Assembly: GCF_000621145.1 (NCBI RefSeq)
Contig: NZ_JHZB01000018.1
Location: forward strand, 24,928-88,927
DNA from: Desulfobulbus elongatus DSM 2908
GTDB taxonomy: Bacteria > Desulfobacterota > Desulfobulbia > Desulfobulbales > Desulfobulbaceae
Direction of reading: 5' to 3'
Length of the DNA stretch: 64,000 nucleotides
How positions within the stretch are numbered: position 1 is the stretch's first letter; each line of letters begins with the position of its first letter. The notes beneath the pieces are model-generated. The model had not been told where the DNA came from and searched no databases. It saw only the letters and a list, made by a program, of their open reading frames with translations. Positions 54,801 to 63,238 of the stretch are shown here, piece by piece. The translations under genes were made by a program, and so were the position numbers.

Positions 54801-55149
54801 CGATCCGGTGCCGGGCGGGCTGGAGCCGGTCAACACCGAGCTGGCCACCGCTTCCCAGGTGGATGCGGCCAAGGCCAAGGCCCGGTTTGCCGGCGGTTCG
54901 CTCTGGTTCCAGTTCGCCGACTGGCAGGCATACAACCTCTCGTTCTGGGGCTTCAACCACCGGGAACTGCGCCATCATGCCGCCCGGTTTTTCGCCGAGT
55001 ACCTGCCGCCGGGCAACTACCACCTGGCCTACTCCACCCAGGCGGTCGCCGAAGGCGATTTCACGGTCCTGCCCGTGTTCGCCGGCGAGATGTACGATGC
55101 CGACGTCTATGGCAAGGGGGTGAGCGGGCAGCTGCATGTCGATCCCTGA
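48871..55149 (+). CDS. bacterial alpha-2-macroglobulin with N-terminal LprI-like domain
   Basis: This 2092-residue periplasmic protein starts at 48871, where a signal peptide opens (RRTIAIVLLGIVLAG). Residues about 38-101 form an LprI/DUF1311-like domain (FDCAKASSPVEHLICSDEQLAGLD, C40, C52, C99). The rest is the YfhM-type macroglobulin series of MG domains, with the thioester motif CWEQ at 1580-1583 and the following alpha/alpha toroid. The bait-and-trap mechanism of this family inactivates attacking proteases. There is no lipobox, unlike E. coli YfhM. The pbpC gene overlaps its end by 14 nt, the classic pairing. Confidence 0.9.
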   Translation: MSGRIFFRRTIAIVLLGIVLAGPQVPVAEEKPPLKAGFDCAKASSPVEHLICSDEQLAGLDKEMTALFTAARNAAETKESRREQLQAQRAWLKARLTTCDIPATGDLPNEVAGMRTCLVAEIRKRNEELAKAMHKPVRPQPPETASFDAAAAAREEELRIVRITPGGEDVEQRQQLVLQFNRPVVPIGRMDREASEIPVEIAPELNCHWRWLNRSALACNLDEKDYMIPATRYRVQVHPGIRDEAGRTIAKKMEHEFVTARPRVKSCRLEFDSGTAVRGWQAPGVPIINVRFNQQVTRQSVAESLYIEAKGTRYPLEVTPSPTRFSREAVLQVTLEKQPLRVRTNRKVEDEPVAAGTTTDEARLNWNVRPKTAIPEESEYALRVRPGLRSAFGPEPGIEDRLVMQGATFPPFALLGIRCTANDGGEILLHAGENRERCSVDPPELLFSAPINPAQLRSSEFISPALRYRNSDRDPLEELQDRDFGYGTSHEMGDRYGVPLPTVLRPRTDYVLRLHGEKTADNDPQRAALHDLFGRILPTDVRVGFATDRYRPTLEWSGLPAVLEKGIRSDVSFYFANLVRARLEGRALFADGSLREVGQDLTLVGPPDRFNRSVLGVRRLLADESGAFAGTIRTLEPERVVDGYGEPVGHSTVAAQVTPFHVHAKMGAFSSLVWVTDLASGQPVAGAEVRLVRGGVFQPDAGKREELAKVVSNGQGLASLPGVLAGVDANAPEERRVLHILVSKGRDLALLPVSTGDFHEYADDDADFFGDLRVWGTTAQGVYKPGAEVQYKLYVRAMGSFGVAVPEQKTFTLEIRDPADTVVEAKDIELSAFGSYAGVFPTGVTSPAGRYRITLKNTAKQGLGTGVAFLVADFVPASFRVRTTLNGEVYRAGEEVRVETAATLHSGGPFTAATNRYTVRIVGAPFVSTHPASKEYSFGSPWCNPRVGCGEVSLLESTGTLDQEGKTSVLIKAEGGDIGSGTLMVESAVEDDRGKKIANMATARYFGVDRFVGLKRTGFVVTAGQPQTFRFVVVDRDGLPVEGARVAVDSANARITAFKARGAGEALFTRADTEMVADGDSQELVSGTTGQDFAMVFNATGEHELTLRVSDSQGREHRTTWNLWVTGPDAVAWGNKDDNTLDLVVEKTTYAVGETAQVLVKNPYPRSKALVTIERKGIVKSWVEDLDGSLPRITFPVSEDMVPNFGLSVVVFAPRTETREIDGSYDQGKPEWRMGSARMEAAGKRHRLDCAITTDKDTYKPGEEVRAEVRVVPGDGAPAGTMELAVAVLDEAVYELIKGGLDYFDPFKGMYWVRLDTVANYNILKGLVTHAPPEPTMKGDDPGGDGGMADKLRSNLKPLAFWQPALLTDDRGKASLSFKAPDNLTGWRILVLAVDAADHLGLGTHTFKVNRLTEIQPAMPNQVLEGDRFTAAFTVMNRSPENRTVKVRIGAQGTLAAPSPAQEQQVELAPFQRKSIKYPLLAGKVPVDRQAEQGRIDLTVSAGDALDGDGLRHHVPVLKRTIFDVGADYGTITEALIRQPLLFPGHIRPDAGEVSVSLSPTVIGDLEGAFRFMQHYPYGCWEQLLSRAVMAAAYQAVRPYLAADFAWEGTDAVIAETLNGARDFQAPNGGMAFFKPENERVDPYLSAYTALGFAQLDNLGFKPPTVVRAKLTGYLKEMLRTDVLPTFYTDGMASSVRAVALAALARWGQADADMLTRHGQHLEQMDLFGKSQMLSAALYLGGHEELVHRITDMILGSINETGGRLVFNEQLDDGSSRMLASVPRTNCAVLSSLMQLAKTPQGPEVLQDIPTKLARTVKTMRGHRDHFENTQENMFCLNALVDYARQYEQAPPNFVAKVVFEDEGVEQGRSIRSFTDKPLVVTRPINDSDPGQRKTVAIFKEGEGRLYYSTVMRYATREDQEKNVNAGMEILREYSVEDKATGGWRLLGRDDRVRRGDLVRVDLFLRLPAARTQVVVDDPVPGGLEPVNTELATASQVDAAKAKARFAGGSLWFQFADWQAYNLSFWGFNHRELRHHAARFFAEYLPPGNYHLAYSTQAVAEGDFTVLPVFAGEMYDADVYGKGVSGQLHVDP

Positions 55150-57253
55150 ACGCGGGCGCAATGGGCTGCTGCTCGGCCTGTGGTTGCTGCTGCCGGTGGC
55201 GGTCCTGCTGGGGTGCACCCTGGTCGACCTGGCCGAGCTGCCCGCGACCTCGCTCCAGGAACTGGTCCGACGGGCGGCGCCGCCGACCCTCACCGACCGG
55301 CACGGCGTCCCGCTCAACCGCACCTATCAGACCCGGTTCAACGGCCAGGATCTGGTGGCGCTGCACGATGCGCCGCCACTGCTGGTCGACGCCCTGGTCC
55401 AGGCCGAGGACGCACGTTTCTACCGACACCGTGGGGTCGACTGGCTGGCGCGCATCCATGCCCTCTGGCAGAACCTGCGGGCCGGCCGGGTGGTGCGCGG
55501 CGCCAGCACCATCACCGAACAGGTGGTGCGCATCCTCCATCCCCGGCCCCGGACCTACTGGTCGCGCTGGCTGGAGGGATGGGACGCCCTGCGTCTCGAA
55601 GGCCGGTTCACCAAGACGGATATCCTCGAATTCTATCTCAACCAGGTGCCCTACGCCTCCTCCCGCCGGGGCGTGATCCAGGCCGCCCGCTTCTGGTTCG
55701 GCCGTTCGCTGGCCACCCTCAACACCAAGGAACTCCTCGCCCTGGCGGTCATGGTCCGGTCGCCCTCCCTGCTGACCCCGGACAAGGAACCGCAGGGGCT
55801 CGCCCACCGGGTCGCCGGCCTGGCTGAACTGCTGCACCGGCAGGGGATGCTCGCCCCGGACCAGATGGCGACGGCCCACCAGGAGGGTTGGTCGCGGGCC
55901 CGGACGGACCTGGCCGTACAGGCGCCCCATTTCGTCGCCTTTGCCCAGGACCGGATCGCCGGCCAGGGCGGTGGTGGTCCGGTCCGGACCAGCCTGGACG
56001 GCGGGTTGCAGCACAAAACCCAGCAATTCCTCGAACGAAGGTTGGTTGACCTGGCCGGCTCCGGCCTTCGCAATGGGGCGGTGCTGGTCGTCGACCACAC
56101 CACCTCCGAGGTCCTGGTCTGGGCGGTGGCCGGCGAACTGACCGCGGCTATCCCCGAATCCGGCTTCGACGCCGTGCGCATCCCCCGCCAGCCCGGCTCC
56201 ACCCTCAAACCCATGGTCTATGCCCTGGCGCTGGATACAGGGTGGAGCCCGGCGACCCTGATCCGGGACGAACCGGTGCCGGAGGCGGTGGAGCGCGGCC
56301 TCCATGTCTACCGTAATTTCAGCGAAACCTACCACGAACTCGTGCCCCTGGCCGATGCCCTGGGCAATTCCCTCAACACCCCGGCCATCCGAACCCTGGA
56401 ATTCGTCGGGCCGCAGCGCTTCCTCGATACCCTCCGGCGCCTGGGAGTCGCCAGCCTGCATGCGGGGCTGGCGGTCTACGGCAACGGCGTGGTGCTCGGC
56501 AATGCGGAGATCCCCCTGCTTGAGTTGGTGCAGGCCTATGGCGGCTTGGCCCGGGGCGGGCGGCCGATGCGGGTCGCGGTGCTCGCCGGGGGCAAGGACG
56601 ACCGGGACCAACCGTTCACCCCGGTGGTCACTGAAAGGAGCGCGCGCACCATCGGCATGATCCTGTCCGAGGCCGATTGCCGCCGTTTCGAGTTCGGCCG
56701 GGACAGCATTCTCGATTTTCCGGTGCGGACCGCGGTCAAGACCGGAACCTCCACCAAGGGCAACGATCTCTGGACCATGGCCTACGACGGCCGTTTCGTG
56801 GTGGGGAGCTGGATGGGCAACCTGGATCGGAGCGCGCCGATCCTGGCGATGACCGGCGCTTCCGGCCCGGCCCTGCTCGTCCGCACGGTCTTTGCCGAGC
56901 TTCGGCGGCATTATGGCCTGCATCCGCTGCCGACGGTGCCCCTGGCCCGTCCCGAAGGGCAGGGGACACCGGTCCCGACCGGACCCCCCCGCATGGTGGT
57001 CCCGACCCCTGACATGGAGGTGGTGCTGGAGGCGAGAATCCCGAGAGCGGCCCAGGCCATTCCCTTTACCCTTGCCGGCGTGCGTCCCGATGACGAGGTG
57101 CGCTGGTTCGTGGATGGAACAGCCTGTCCGGCCGCGCATCAAGGGAAGATGCTGTGGCCGGTGGTCCAGGGCTCGCACCGGGTCGTTGCCGAGATCCATC
57201 GCGCCGGCGGCGAGGTCATCCGGCTGCCGGAGCGGCGTTTGGTGGTGAAATAA
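55136..57253 (+). CDS. pbpC: penicillin-binding protein 1C
   Basis: This 705-residue bifunctional peptidoglycan synthase has one N-terminal membrane anchor (about 10-30). The transglycosylase domain carries catalytic E91 in AEDARFYRHRG and RGASTITEQ. The transpeptidase domain carries S355 in GSTLKP, SLN, and K535 in VKTGTS. A C-terminal domain (from about 600) resembles the PBP1C tail. It overlaps the macroglobulin gene, as in many proteobacteria, and is thought to help repair the wall breached by proteases or phage. Confidence 0.95.
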   Translation: MSIPERGRNGLLLGLWLLLPVAVLLGCTLVDLAELPATSLQELVRRAAPPTLTDRHGVPLNRTYQTRFNGQDLVALHDAPPLLVDALVQAEDARFYRHRGVDWLARIHALWQNLRAGRVVRGASTITEQVVRILHPRPRTYWSRWLEGWDALRLEGRFTKTDILEFYLNQVPYASSRRGVIQAARFWFGRSLATLNTKELLALAVMVRSPSLLTPDKEPQGLAHRVAGLAELLHRQGMLAPDQMATAHQEGWSRARTDLAVQAPHFVAFAQDRIAGQGGGGPVRTSLDGGLQHKTQQFLERRLVDLAGSGLRNGAVLVVDHTTSEVLVWAVAGELTAAIPESGFDAVRIPRQPGSTLKPMVYALALDTGWSPATLIRDEPVPEAVERGLHVYRNFSETYHELVPLADALGNSLNTPAIRTLEFVGPQRFLDTLRRLGVASLHAGLAVYGNGVVLGNAEIPLLELVQAYGGLARGGRPMRVAVLAGGKDDRDQPFTPVVTERSARTIGMILSEADCRRFEFGRDSILDFPVRTAVKTGTSTKGNDLWTMAYDGRFVVGSWMGNLDRSAPILAMTGASGPALLVRTVFAELRRHYGLHPLPTVPLARPEGQGTPVPTGPPRMVVPTPDMEVVLEARIPRAAQAIPFTLAGVRPDDEVRWFVDGTACPAAHQGKMLWPVVQGSHRVVAEIHRAGGEVIRLPERRLVVK

Positions 57254-57406
57254 GCCGGCCCTCGGGGATGTCCGTCTGCGGTGGATCCATGGGGAGCTGC
57301 AAAAGATAGCGCTTCGTTTTTCCCGAAGAATACGGTAAGGTTGGCAGGATTGCCGTTGGGGCGTTTTCCGCTTTTCCGGCACCGAGGCAGGACCACGAAC
57401 GAGGCA

Positions 57407-58399
57407 ATGGACAGCGATTCGCCCATCACCATCATCACCGCGCCGGCATTCCTCCGGCACGACACCGGCGGCAGCGACCATCCCGAGGCGCCCGAACGGA
57501 TGCTGGCGATCACCGACCGGCTGGCCGAGGGCGACCTGGCCAACCGTATCCGCCATCTGCCTCCCCGTCCGGCTGAACGCGACCAACTGCTGGCCTTCCA
57601 CACCGAGGGCTGGTTGTTCCGCTTCGAGGAATTGGTGCTGCGCGGCCGGACCTACATCGACCACCCCGACAACCAGGTGGGCTACGATTCCTACGAAATC
57701 GCCACCCTGTCCGCCGGCTCGGGCCTGGTCGGCGTCGATCTGGCCGAGGCCGGGCCGGGGAGCGCGATCTTCTGCCAGACCCGCCCGCCGGGCCACCATG
57801 CCGAGCCCAACCAGCCCTACGGCTTCTGCTTCTTCAACAACTGCGTGATCGCGGCCCGGTACTGGCAGCGACGGTACGGCCGGCGCCGGATCTGCATCTT
57901 CGATTTCGACGCCCACCACGGCAACGGCATCCAGACCGCCTTTGAGGAAGAGGCCGAAACCAGCTATATCTCCATCCACGAACACCCCAGCTTCAGCTAT
58001 CCGGGAACGGGCTGGGCCGAGGAGCGGGGCATCGGCGCCGGCCGGGGCACCATCCTCAACCTGCCTCTGCCGCCCGGCGGCGGCAAGGAGCAGGTGATGC
58101 GGCTGCTGCCGAAAATCCGCCAGTTTGTGCAGCAGGTCCGACCCGAGGCCCTGATCGTCGCCGCCGGCTTCGACGCCCACCGCGACGACGACATGTCCGG
58201 GCTGGCCTTCACCGCCGAGTTGTATCGGCTTTTGGGCGTCTTTGTCCGTGAAATCGCGACCGAGTGCACCCAGGGACGGTTGGTGTCCATCCTGGAGGGC
58301 GGCTACAACCTGCGCCGGTTGGGCGAATGCGTCGAAGCGTATTTGGCAGGGCTGGTGGAGCAGGACGCATGCGGGCGCACAGCCGGAACACAGAGTTGA
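57407..58399 (+). CDS. histone deacetylase/AcuC-like metal-dependent deacetylase
   Basis: This 330-residue enzyme has the arginase/deacetylase fold. Motifs are HPEAPERM near the start, RPPGHHAEPNQPYGFCFFNN with the catalytic His pair, DFDAHHGNG with zinc ligands, and SAGFDAHRDDDMSG with the last Asp ligand. In acu loci such proteins remove acetyl groups from acetyl-CoA synthetase. The start at 57407 has GAGG before it. It is followed 16 nt later by an AcuB-like gene. Confidence 0.9.
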   Translation: MDSDSPITIITAPAFLRHDTGGSDHPEAPERMLAITDRLAEGDLANRIRHLPPRPAERDQLLAFHTEGWLFRFEELVLRGRTYIDHPDNQVGYDSYEIATLSAGSGLVGVDLAEAGPGSAIFCQTRPPGHHAEPNQPYGFCFFNNCVIAARYWQRRYGRRRICIFDFDAHHGNGIQTAFEEEAETSYISIHEHPSFSYPGTGWAEERGIGAGRGTILNLPLPPGGGKEQVMRLLPKIRQFVQQVRPEALIVAAGFDAHRDDDMSGLAFTAELYRLLGVFVREIATECTQGRLVSILEGGYNLRRLGECVEAYLAGLVEQDACGRTAGTQS

Positions 58400-58415
58400 T
58401 CATGGGAGGACTGCC

Positions 58416-59075
58416 ATGTTTATTCGATACCATATGACCCCGTTGCCGATCACGGTCACGCCCGAGACGACCGTGGCCGAGGCGATCGACATCGTTCAGG
58501 AAAAAAATATCCGCCATCTCCTGGTGGCCGACCAACAGGGCCGGCTTCAGGGCATCCTTTCCGACCGGGACCTCCGTTCGGCCCGGCCCTCGTCCGTGGC
58601 CCGCAGCAGGGAGCGGCACCGGGTCGAGGAGCAGGTCAACAACACGCCGGTGAGCGTGCTCATGACCCGCGACTGCCTCACCCTCAGTCCCAACGCCACC
58701 CTGGACGACGCCCTGCTCCTCTTCCAGTCCCGCAAGATCGGCGCCCTGCCGGTGGTGGGCGACGAAGACAAGGTGGTCGGCATCTTCAGCACCGCCGACC
58801 TGATGAACGCCTACCGCAACCTGTTCGGCCTGGGCGAGAAGGGCTCGGTGCTCATTTCCATCGAGGACAACGGCGATCCCCAGGCCATGTCCCGGCTGGT
58901 GCGGGTGATGGAGGAGAAGCAGGTGTCCTTTACCCGCCTGGTGCGGACGGACGGCGGCAGCACCGGACGGGCGATGATCTTCCTCCGCATCAACACCTAC
59001 AACATCCGCGCGGTGCACAAGGCACTCGAAGCCGCCGGTTTCACCATCCACGTTCCCGACGAATTCAAGGAATAG
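58416..59075 (+). CDS. AcuB-like protein with CBS pair and ACT-like domain
   Basis: This 219-residue protein begins MFIRYHMTPLPITVTPETTV. It has two CBS motifs (about 6-60 and 78-128; VSVLMTRDCLTLSPNATL) that bind adenine nucleotides, then a C-terminal ACT-like domain (about 140-215). The same order defines AcuB in acetoin and acetate loci, where its role is unclear. GGGAGGA precedes the ATG. It lies between the deacetylase and the acetyl-CoA synthetase and probably senses energy charge. Confidence 0.88.
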   Translation: MFIRYHMTPLPITVTPETTVAEAIDIVQEKNIRHLLVADQQGRLQGILSDRDLRSARPSSVARSRERHRVEEQVNNTPVSVLMTRDCLTLSPNATLDDALLLFQSRKIGALPVVGDEDKVVGIFSTADLMNAYRNLFGLGEKGSVLISIEDNGDPQAMSRLVRVMEEKQVSFTRLVRTDGGSTGRAMIFLRINTYNIRAVHKALEAAGFTIHVPDEFKE

Positions 59076-59083
59076 AGGCTGTT

Positions 59084-61189
59084 ATGCTGGAAAAGCTGTT
59101 TACGCCCAGGTCGATTGCCCTGATCGGTGCCGCCAGGACCGAGGGCAAGGTCGGCTATTACACCATGAGCAACCTGGTGCAGAGCGGTTTCAAGGGACCG
59201 ATCGTGCCGGTCAATCCGGCGGGCGGCGAGCTCTTCGGCCTCAAGGTCTATCCGAAGCTCGCGGACTATCCCGACCCGGTGGACCTGGTGGTGGTCGCGG
59301 TGCCGGCGGACCAGGTGCCGGCCGCGGCGGAAGAGGCGGTGCGGAAGAGGGCGGGTGCCCTGGTGGTCGTGGCCTCCGGCTTCAAGGAATCCGGCCGCCA
59401 GGGTCGGCTCATCGAGGTGGAGCTGATCGAGATCTGCCGCCGGGGCGGCGTGCGCCTGCTCGGCCCCAACTGCCTGGGCGTGATCAACACCGCCATCAAC
59501 CTGAACGCCTCCTTTTCCAAACGCTCGCCCCAGGCCGGCCAGTTGGCGATTCTGTCCCAGTCGGGTGCCCTGTGCACCGCCATGATGGACATTGCCGACG
59601 AGCGGGAACTGGGGGTGTCGAAGGCGGTGTCCATCGGCAACAAGGCCGACATCACCGAGGTCGACATCCTCGAAGCCCTGGCCCACGACGAGGAGACCAG
59701 GGTGATCGTCGGCTACCTCGAAGACATCAGCGACGGCGACAAGTTCGTCAAGGCGGCGGAGGCGGCGAGTTCGCGCAAGCCGGTGGTGATTCTCAAGGCC
59801 GGCACCACCGTGGCCGGCACCAGGGCCGCGGCCAACCACACCGGCGTGCTCGCCGGCAAGGACACCGCCTACGGCGCGGCCTTCAAGCGGGCCGGCATCT
59901 GCCGGGCCGACAGTTTCGAGGCCCTGTTCGATTACGCCACCGCCCTGGCCCTGCAGCCGACTCCCAAGGGCGACCGGGTGCTGATCATCACCAACTCGGG
60001 CGGCGCCTGCACCATGGCCGCTGACGCGGTGGAAAAGGCAGGCATGAGCGTTTCTCCACTCAGTCTGCGGCTGGCGGCGCAGTTGCGCGAGCGGCTGCCG
60101 GCGACCGCCTTCATCGACAACCCCATCGACATTTCCGCCGCTGCCGAACCCCGCCACTATGCCGCCGCCATCGACACCGCCGTGGCCGATCCGGACATCG
60201 ATTCGATCCTGGTGGTGCTGGCGCCCCAGTACATGACCGAGCCGGCAGCCACGGTGCGGGCCATTGTCGCCCACCTCGACGAGACCACCCCGGTGATCGC
60301 CTCCTTTCTCGGCGGCAGCGACATCATGCCCTCGCGCAAGGAGCTGGCCGCGGCCGGTCTGCCCTTCTACGACTCGCCGGAACGGGCGGTGGGTGCGCTC
60401 AAGGCCATGCACGAATACGGCGTGTGGAAACATCGGCCGGCCCGGCACGTGGTCCGCTTCCCGGTCAACCGGCGGCGGGTCGAGCGGATCATCACCCGGC
60501 GGCAGCGGACCAGCCGGCTCAGGCTGGGCGAGGTCAAATCGAAAGACATCCTCCAGGCCTACGGCTTCCGCATCCTGCCCGGCCGGCTCACCACCAGCCC
60601 GGAGGAGGCGGTAGAAATCGCCCGCTTCATCGGTTTTCCGGTGGCGCTCAAGATCATCTCGCCCTCCATCGTCCACAAGTCGGACCTCGGCGGCGTCCGC
60701 CTCAACCTCGGCTCCGCCCAGGAGGTGGCCGACTCCTTCGACCTGATGATGCTGCGCATCAACAAGCACGCCCCCAATGCCATCATCGGCGGCATCTATG
60801 TCGAAAAGATGGCGGAAAAGGGCCTGGAGGTGATCATCGGCATGACCCGCGACCCCCAGTTCGGCCCCATGCTGATGTTCGGTCTCGGCGGCATCTTCGT
60901 CGAGGTGATGAAGGACGTCACCTTCCACCTGGCGCCGATCACCGAGAACGAGGCCGTGCAGATGCTCAAGTCGACCCGCTCCTACGAGCTGCTCCAGGGC
61001 AAGCGCGGCGTCAAGGAGGTCGACCTCCAGGCCATTGCCGTGGCCCTGCAGCGCATCAGTCAGTTGACCACCGACTTTCCCCAGATCCTCGATCTGGAAA
61101 TCAATCCGCTGATCGTCGGCGAAATCGGCAACGAACCGGTGGTGGTCGATGCCAGCATGACCTTCGCGCCGCTCCCCGAGGAGCATTGA
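59084..61189 (+). CDS. acetyl-CoA synthetase, ADP-forming (fused alpha and beta parts)
   Basis: This 701-residue enzyme has a CoA-binding domain (about 1-125, SIALIGAARTEGKVG), a ligase domain with the phosphorylated His motif NHTG (H252) and a C-terminal ATP-grasp domain (from about 480; PVALKIISPSIVHKSDLGGV). It interconverts acetyl-CoA plus ADP and phosphate with acetate, CoA and ATP, giving energy from acetyl-CoA without Pta and AckA. It follows the AcuB-like gene by 8 nt. Confidence 0.93.
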   Translation: MLEKLFTPRSIALIGAARTEGKVGYYTMSNLVQSGFKGPIVPVNPAGGELFGLKVYPKLADYPDPVDLVVVAVPADQVPAAAEEAVRKRAGALVVVASGFKESGRQGRLIEVELIEICRRGGVRLLGPNCLGVINTAINLNASFSKRSPQAGQLAILSQSGALCTAMMDIADERELGVSKAVSIGNKADITEVDILEALAHDEETRVIVGYLEDISDGDKFVKAAEAASSRKPVVILKAGTTVAGTRAAANHTGVLAGKDTAYGAAFKRAGICRADSFEALFDYATALALQPTPKGDRVLIITNSGGACTMAADAVEKAGMSVSPLSLRLAAQLRERLPATAFIDNPIDISAAAEPRHYAAAIDTAVADPDIDSILVVLAPQYMTEPAATVRAIVAHLDETTPVIASFLGGSDIMPSRKELAAAGLPFYDSPERAVGALKAMHEYGVWKHRPARHVVRFPVNRRRVERIITRRQRTSRLRLGEVKSKDILQAYGFRILPGRLTTSPEEAVEIARFIGFPVALKIISPSIVHKSDLGGVRLNLGSAQEVADSFDLMMLRINKHAPNAIIGGIYVEKMAEKGLEVIIGMTRDPQFGPMLMFGLGGIFVEVMKDVTFHLAPITENEAVQMLKSTRSYELLQGKRGVKEVDLQAIAVALQRISQLTTDFPQILDLEINPLIVGEIGNEPVVVDASMTFAPLPEEH

Positions 61190-61234
61190 GCCGCGCGCCG
61201 GCGCCCTGTTTGTTGATCCGATGAGGAATGACCC

Positions 61235-63115
61235 ATGGAATATGTGAAGGACTGGCAGGAAATCTACAGCGACATGATCGCCACCCCGGCCCAGGCGCTG
61301 AGCCATCTCAAATCCGGGCACCGGGTGTTCATCGGCACCGGCTGCGGTGCCCCGCAGGAATTGATCGCGGCCATGACCGGCCGGGCGCGGTCGGTGTCCA
61401 ACGTCGAGATCATCCAGTTGATCACCAAGGGCGACGCCCCCTACGCCGACAAGAAGATGTCGGACAGCTTCGCCATCAACGCCTTTTTCATCAGTTCCAA
61501 CATCCGCGACGTCATCCAGGAGGGCTTCGGCGACTATACCCCGATCCTGCTCTCCGACGTGCCCGGCCTGTTCAACTCCGGCAGCCTGCCCATCGACATC
61601 GCTCTGGTCCAGGTGACCCCACCCAACCTGTACGGCCAGGTGAGCCTGGGCATTTCGGTGGACATCACCCGCAGCGCCATTGACAACGCCTCCCTGGTGA
61701 TCGCCGAGGTCAACCCGAACATGCCCTGGACCCACGGCGACACCCAGATCGACATCCACGACCTCGACATCCTGGTGCCGGTGGACAAGCCCATCCTCGA
61801 GCGGGAGTTGCAGATTCCCAACGAGATCAGCCGCAAGATCGCCCGCACAGCCGCGGCGCTCATCCCCAACGGCTCGACCATCGAGCTGGGCCTGGGCCGG
61901 GTACCCGGCTACGGCCGCATCCCCCAGGCGGTGATGGAATTCCTCGACGATCGCAAGGACATCGGCTTCCACACCGAGATGATTTCCGACTCGATCATTC
62001 CCCTGGTCGAGGCCGGCGCCGTGACCGGGGCGATGAAGTCCATCGACAAGGGCAAGATCACCGCCAGCTTCTGCATGGGCACGAAGAAGCTCTACGATTA
62101 CATCAACGACAACCCCCTGTTCAGCTTCCGGCCCACCGAATACATCAACGATGCCAACGTCATCGGCAAGCACAAACGGATGGTGGCGGTCAACATGGCC
62201 CTGGAGATCGACCTCACCGGCCAGGTCTGCTCCGACTCGGTGGGCGGCCGCTTTTACTCCGGCATCGGCGGTCAGATCGATTTCAACCGCGGCGCCGCCC
62301 GCTCGGAAGCGGGCCGGGCGATCATCACCCTGCCGTCGCTCAACCGGGAGGGCACCGAGTCGCGCATCGTCTGCACCCTGCAACCCGGCTCCGGGGTGAC
62401 CATCAACCGGGCCAGCGTGCACTACGTGGTCACCGAGTACGGCGTCGCCTACCTGCACGGCAAGTCGATCCAGGAGCGGGTCATGGCGCTCATCTCCATC
62501 GCCCATCCCGATTTCCGGGAACAGCTGTTCCGGGAGGCGGTGGAGGCCAAGTACCTGCGGCCCAACCTGGCCCGCTTCGCCAACCGCTTCCTGGCGCCGG
62601 TGGAGGAATCGGTCCGCACCACCTATCTCATGCAGGACGGCACCGAGGTGACCTTCCGCTCGATCAAGCCCACCGACGAGCCGCACATGCGCGACCTGAT
62701 CTACAACCTCAGCCAGGAGACCATCTATTACCGGTTCATGAGCCACCAGCAACGGTTCACGCCCCGCCAGATCCAGGATTTCGTCTACATCGACCACCGC
62801 CGCGACGTGGCCCTGGTGGGCACCATTCCGGAAGCGCACGGCGAGCAGATCATCGCGGTCGGCACCTACTACCTCAACGAGAAGACCAACATGGCCGAGG
62901 TGGCCTTCGTGGTCCGCGACGGCTGGCAGAACAGGGGGCTGGGCACCTTCCTCTTCCAGCACCTGACCAAGATCGCCAAGCGCAACGGCATCGCCGGCTT
63001 CACCGCCGAGGTCCTGCGGGAAAACGAGCGCATGCAGGCGGTGTTCAACCACTCGGCCCTCAAGGTGCAAAGCCGCCTGGAGGAAGGGGTCTACAGTTTT
63101 GTGATGGATTTTTAG
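61235..63115 (+). CDS. acetyl-CoA hydrolase/transferase fused to a GNAT acetyltransferase
   Basis: This 626-residue protein has a CoA-transferase part (about 1-435). It carries the catalytic Glu E401 in VVTEYGVAYLHG and the glycine-rich SGIGGQIDFNRGA segment. A GNAT domain follows (about 455-626; RDGWQNRGLGTFLF as the acetyl-CoA loop). The first part moves CoA between acyl groups and acetate; the second could acetylate protein lysines, like AcuA. It closes the acu-like run, 46 nt after the synthetase. Confidence 0.93.
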   Translation: MEYVKDWQEIYSDMIATPAQALSHLKSGHRVFIGTGCGAPQELIAAMTGRARSVSNVEIIQLITKGDAPYADKKMSDSFAINAFFISSNIRDVIQEGFGDYTPILLSDVPGLFNSGSLPIDIALVQVTPPNLYGQVSLGISVDITRSAIDNASLVIAEVNPNMPWTHGDTQIDIHDLDILVPVDKPILERELQIPNEISRKIARTAAALIPNGSTIELGLGRVPGYGRIPQAVMEFLDDRKDIGFHTEMISDSIIPLVEAGAVTGAMKSIDKGKITASFCMGTKKLYDYINDNPLFSFRPTEYINDANVIGKHKRMVAVNMALEIDLTGQVCSDSVGGRFYSGIGGQIDFNRGAARSEAGRAIITLPSLNREGTESRIVCTLQPGSGVTINRASVHYVVTEYGVAYLHGKSIQERVMALISIAHPDFREQLFREAVEAKYLRPNLARFANRFLAPVEESVRTTYLMQDGTEVTFRSIKPTDEPHMRDLIYNLSQETIYYRFMSHQQRFTPRQIQDFVYIDHRRDVALVGTIPEAHGEQIIAVGTYYLNEKTNMAEVAFVVRDGWQNRGLGTFLFQHLTKIAKRNGIAGFTAEVLRENERMQAVFNHSALKVQSRLEEGVYSFVMDF

Positions 63116-63238
63116 GAGGGTAGTGCGCTGGATGCCATGACGTGTACCGTTCACGGCAAGTGTTCTTTAGTCTTGTTCTTATGAAAAAATTTTTGCTTGT
63201 CAATGCTGCTGGGTGTGTCCTTGAAGGAGCGATGTGAA

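Noticed and set aside
58997..63154. A 1385-codon open frame on the minus strand
   Set aside because: It is antisense to the synthetase and hydrolase/GNAT genes, whose products are clearly recognisable. Long antisense frames are expected in GC-rich DNA where rare stop codons fall out.
63181..63237. An 18-codon leader peptide before the SnoaL-like gene
   Set aside because: It has no clear ribosome site or recognisable pattern; its overlap with the next start may be chance.
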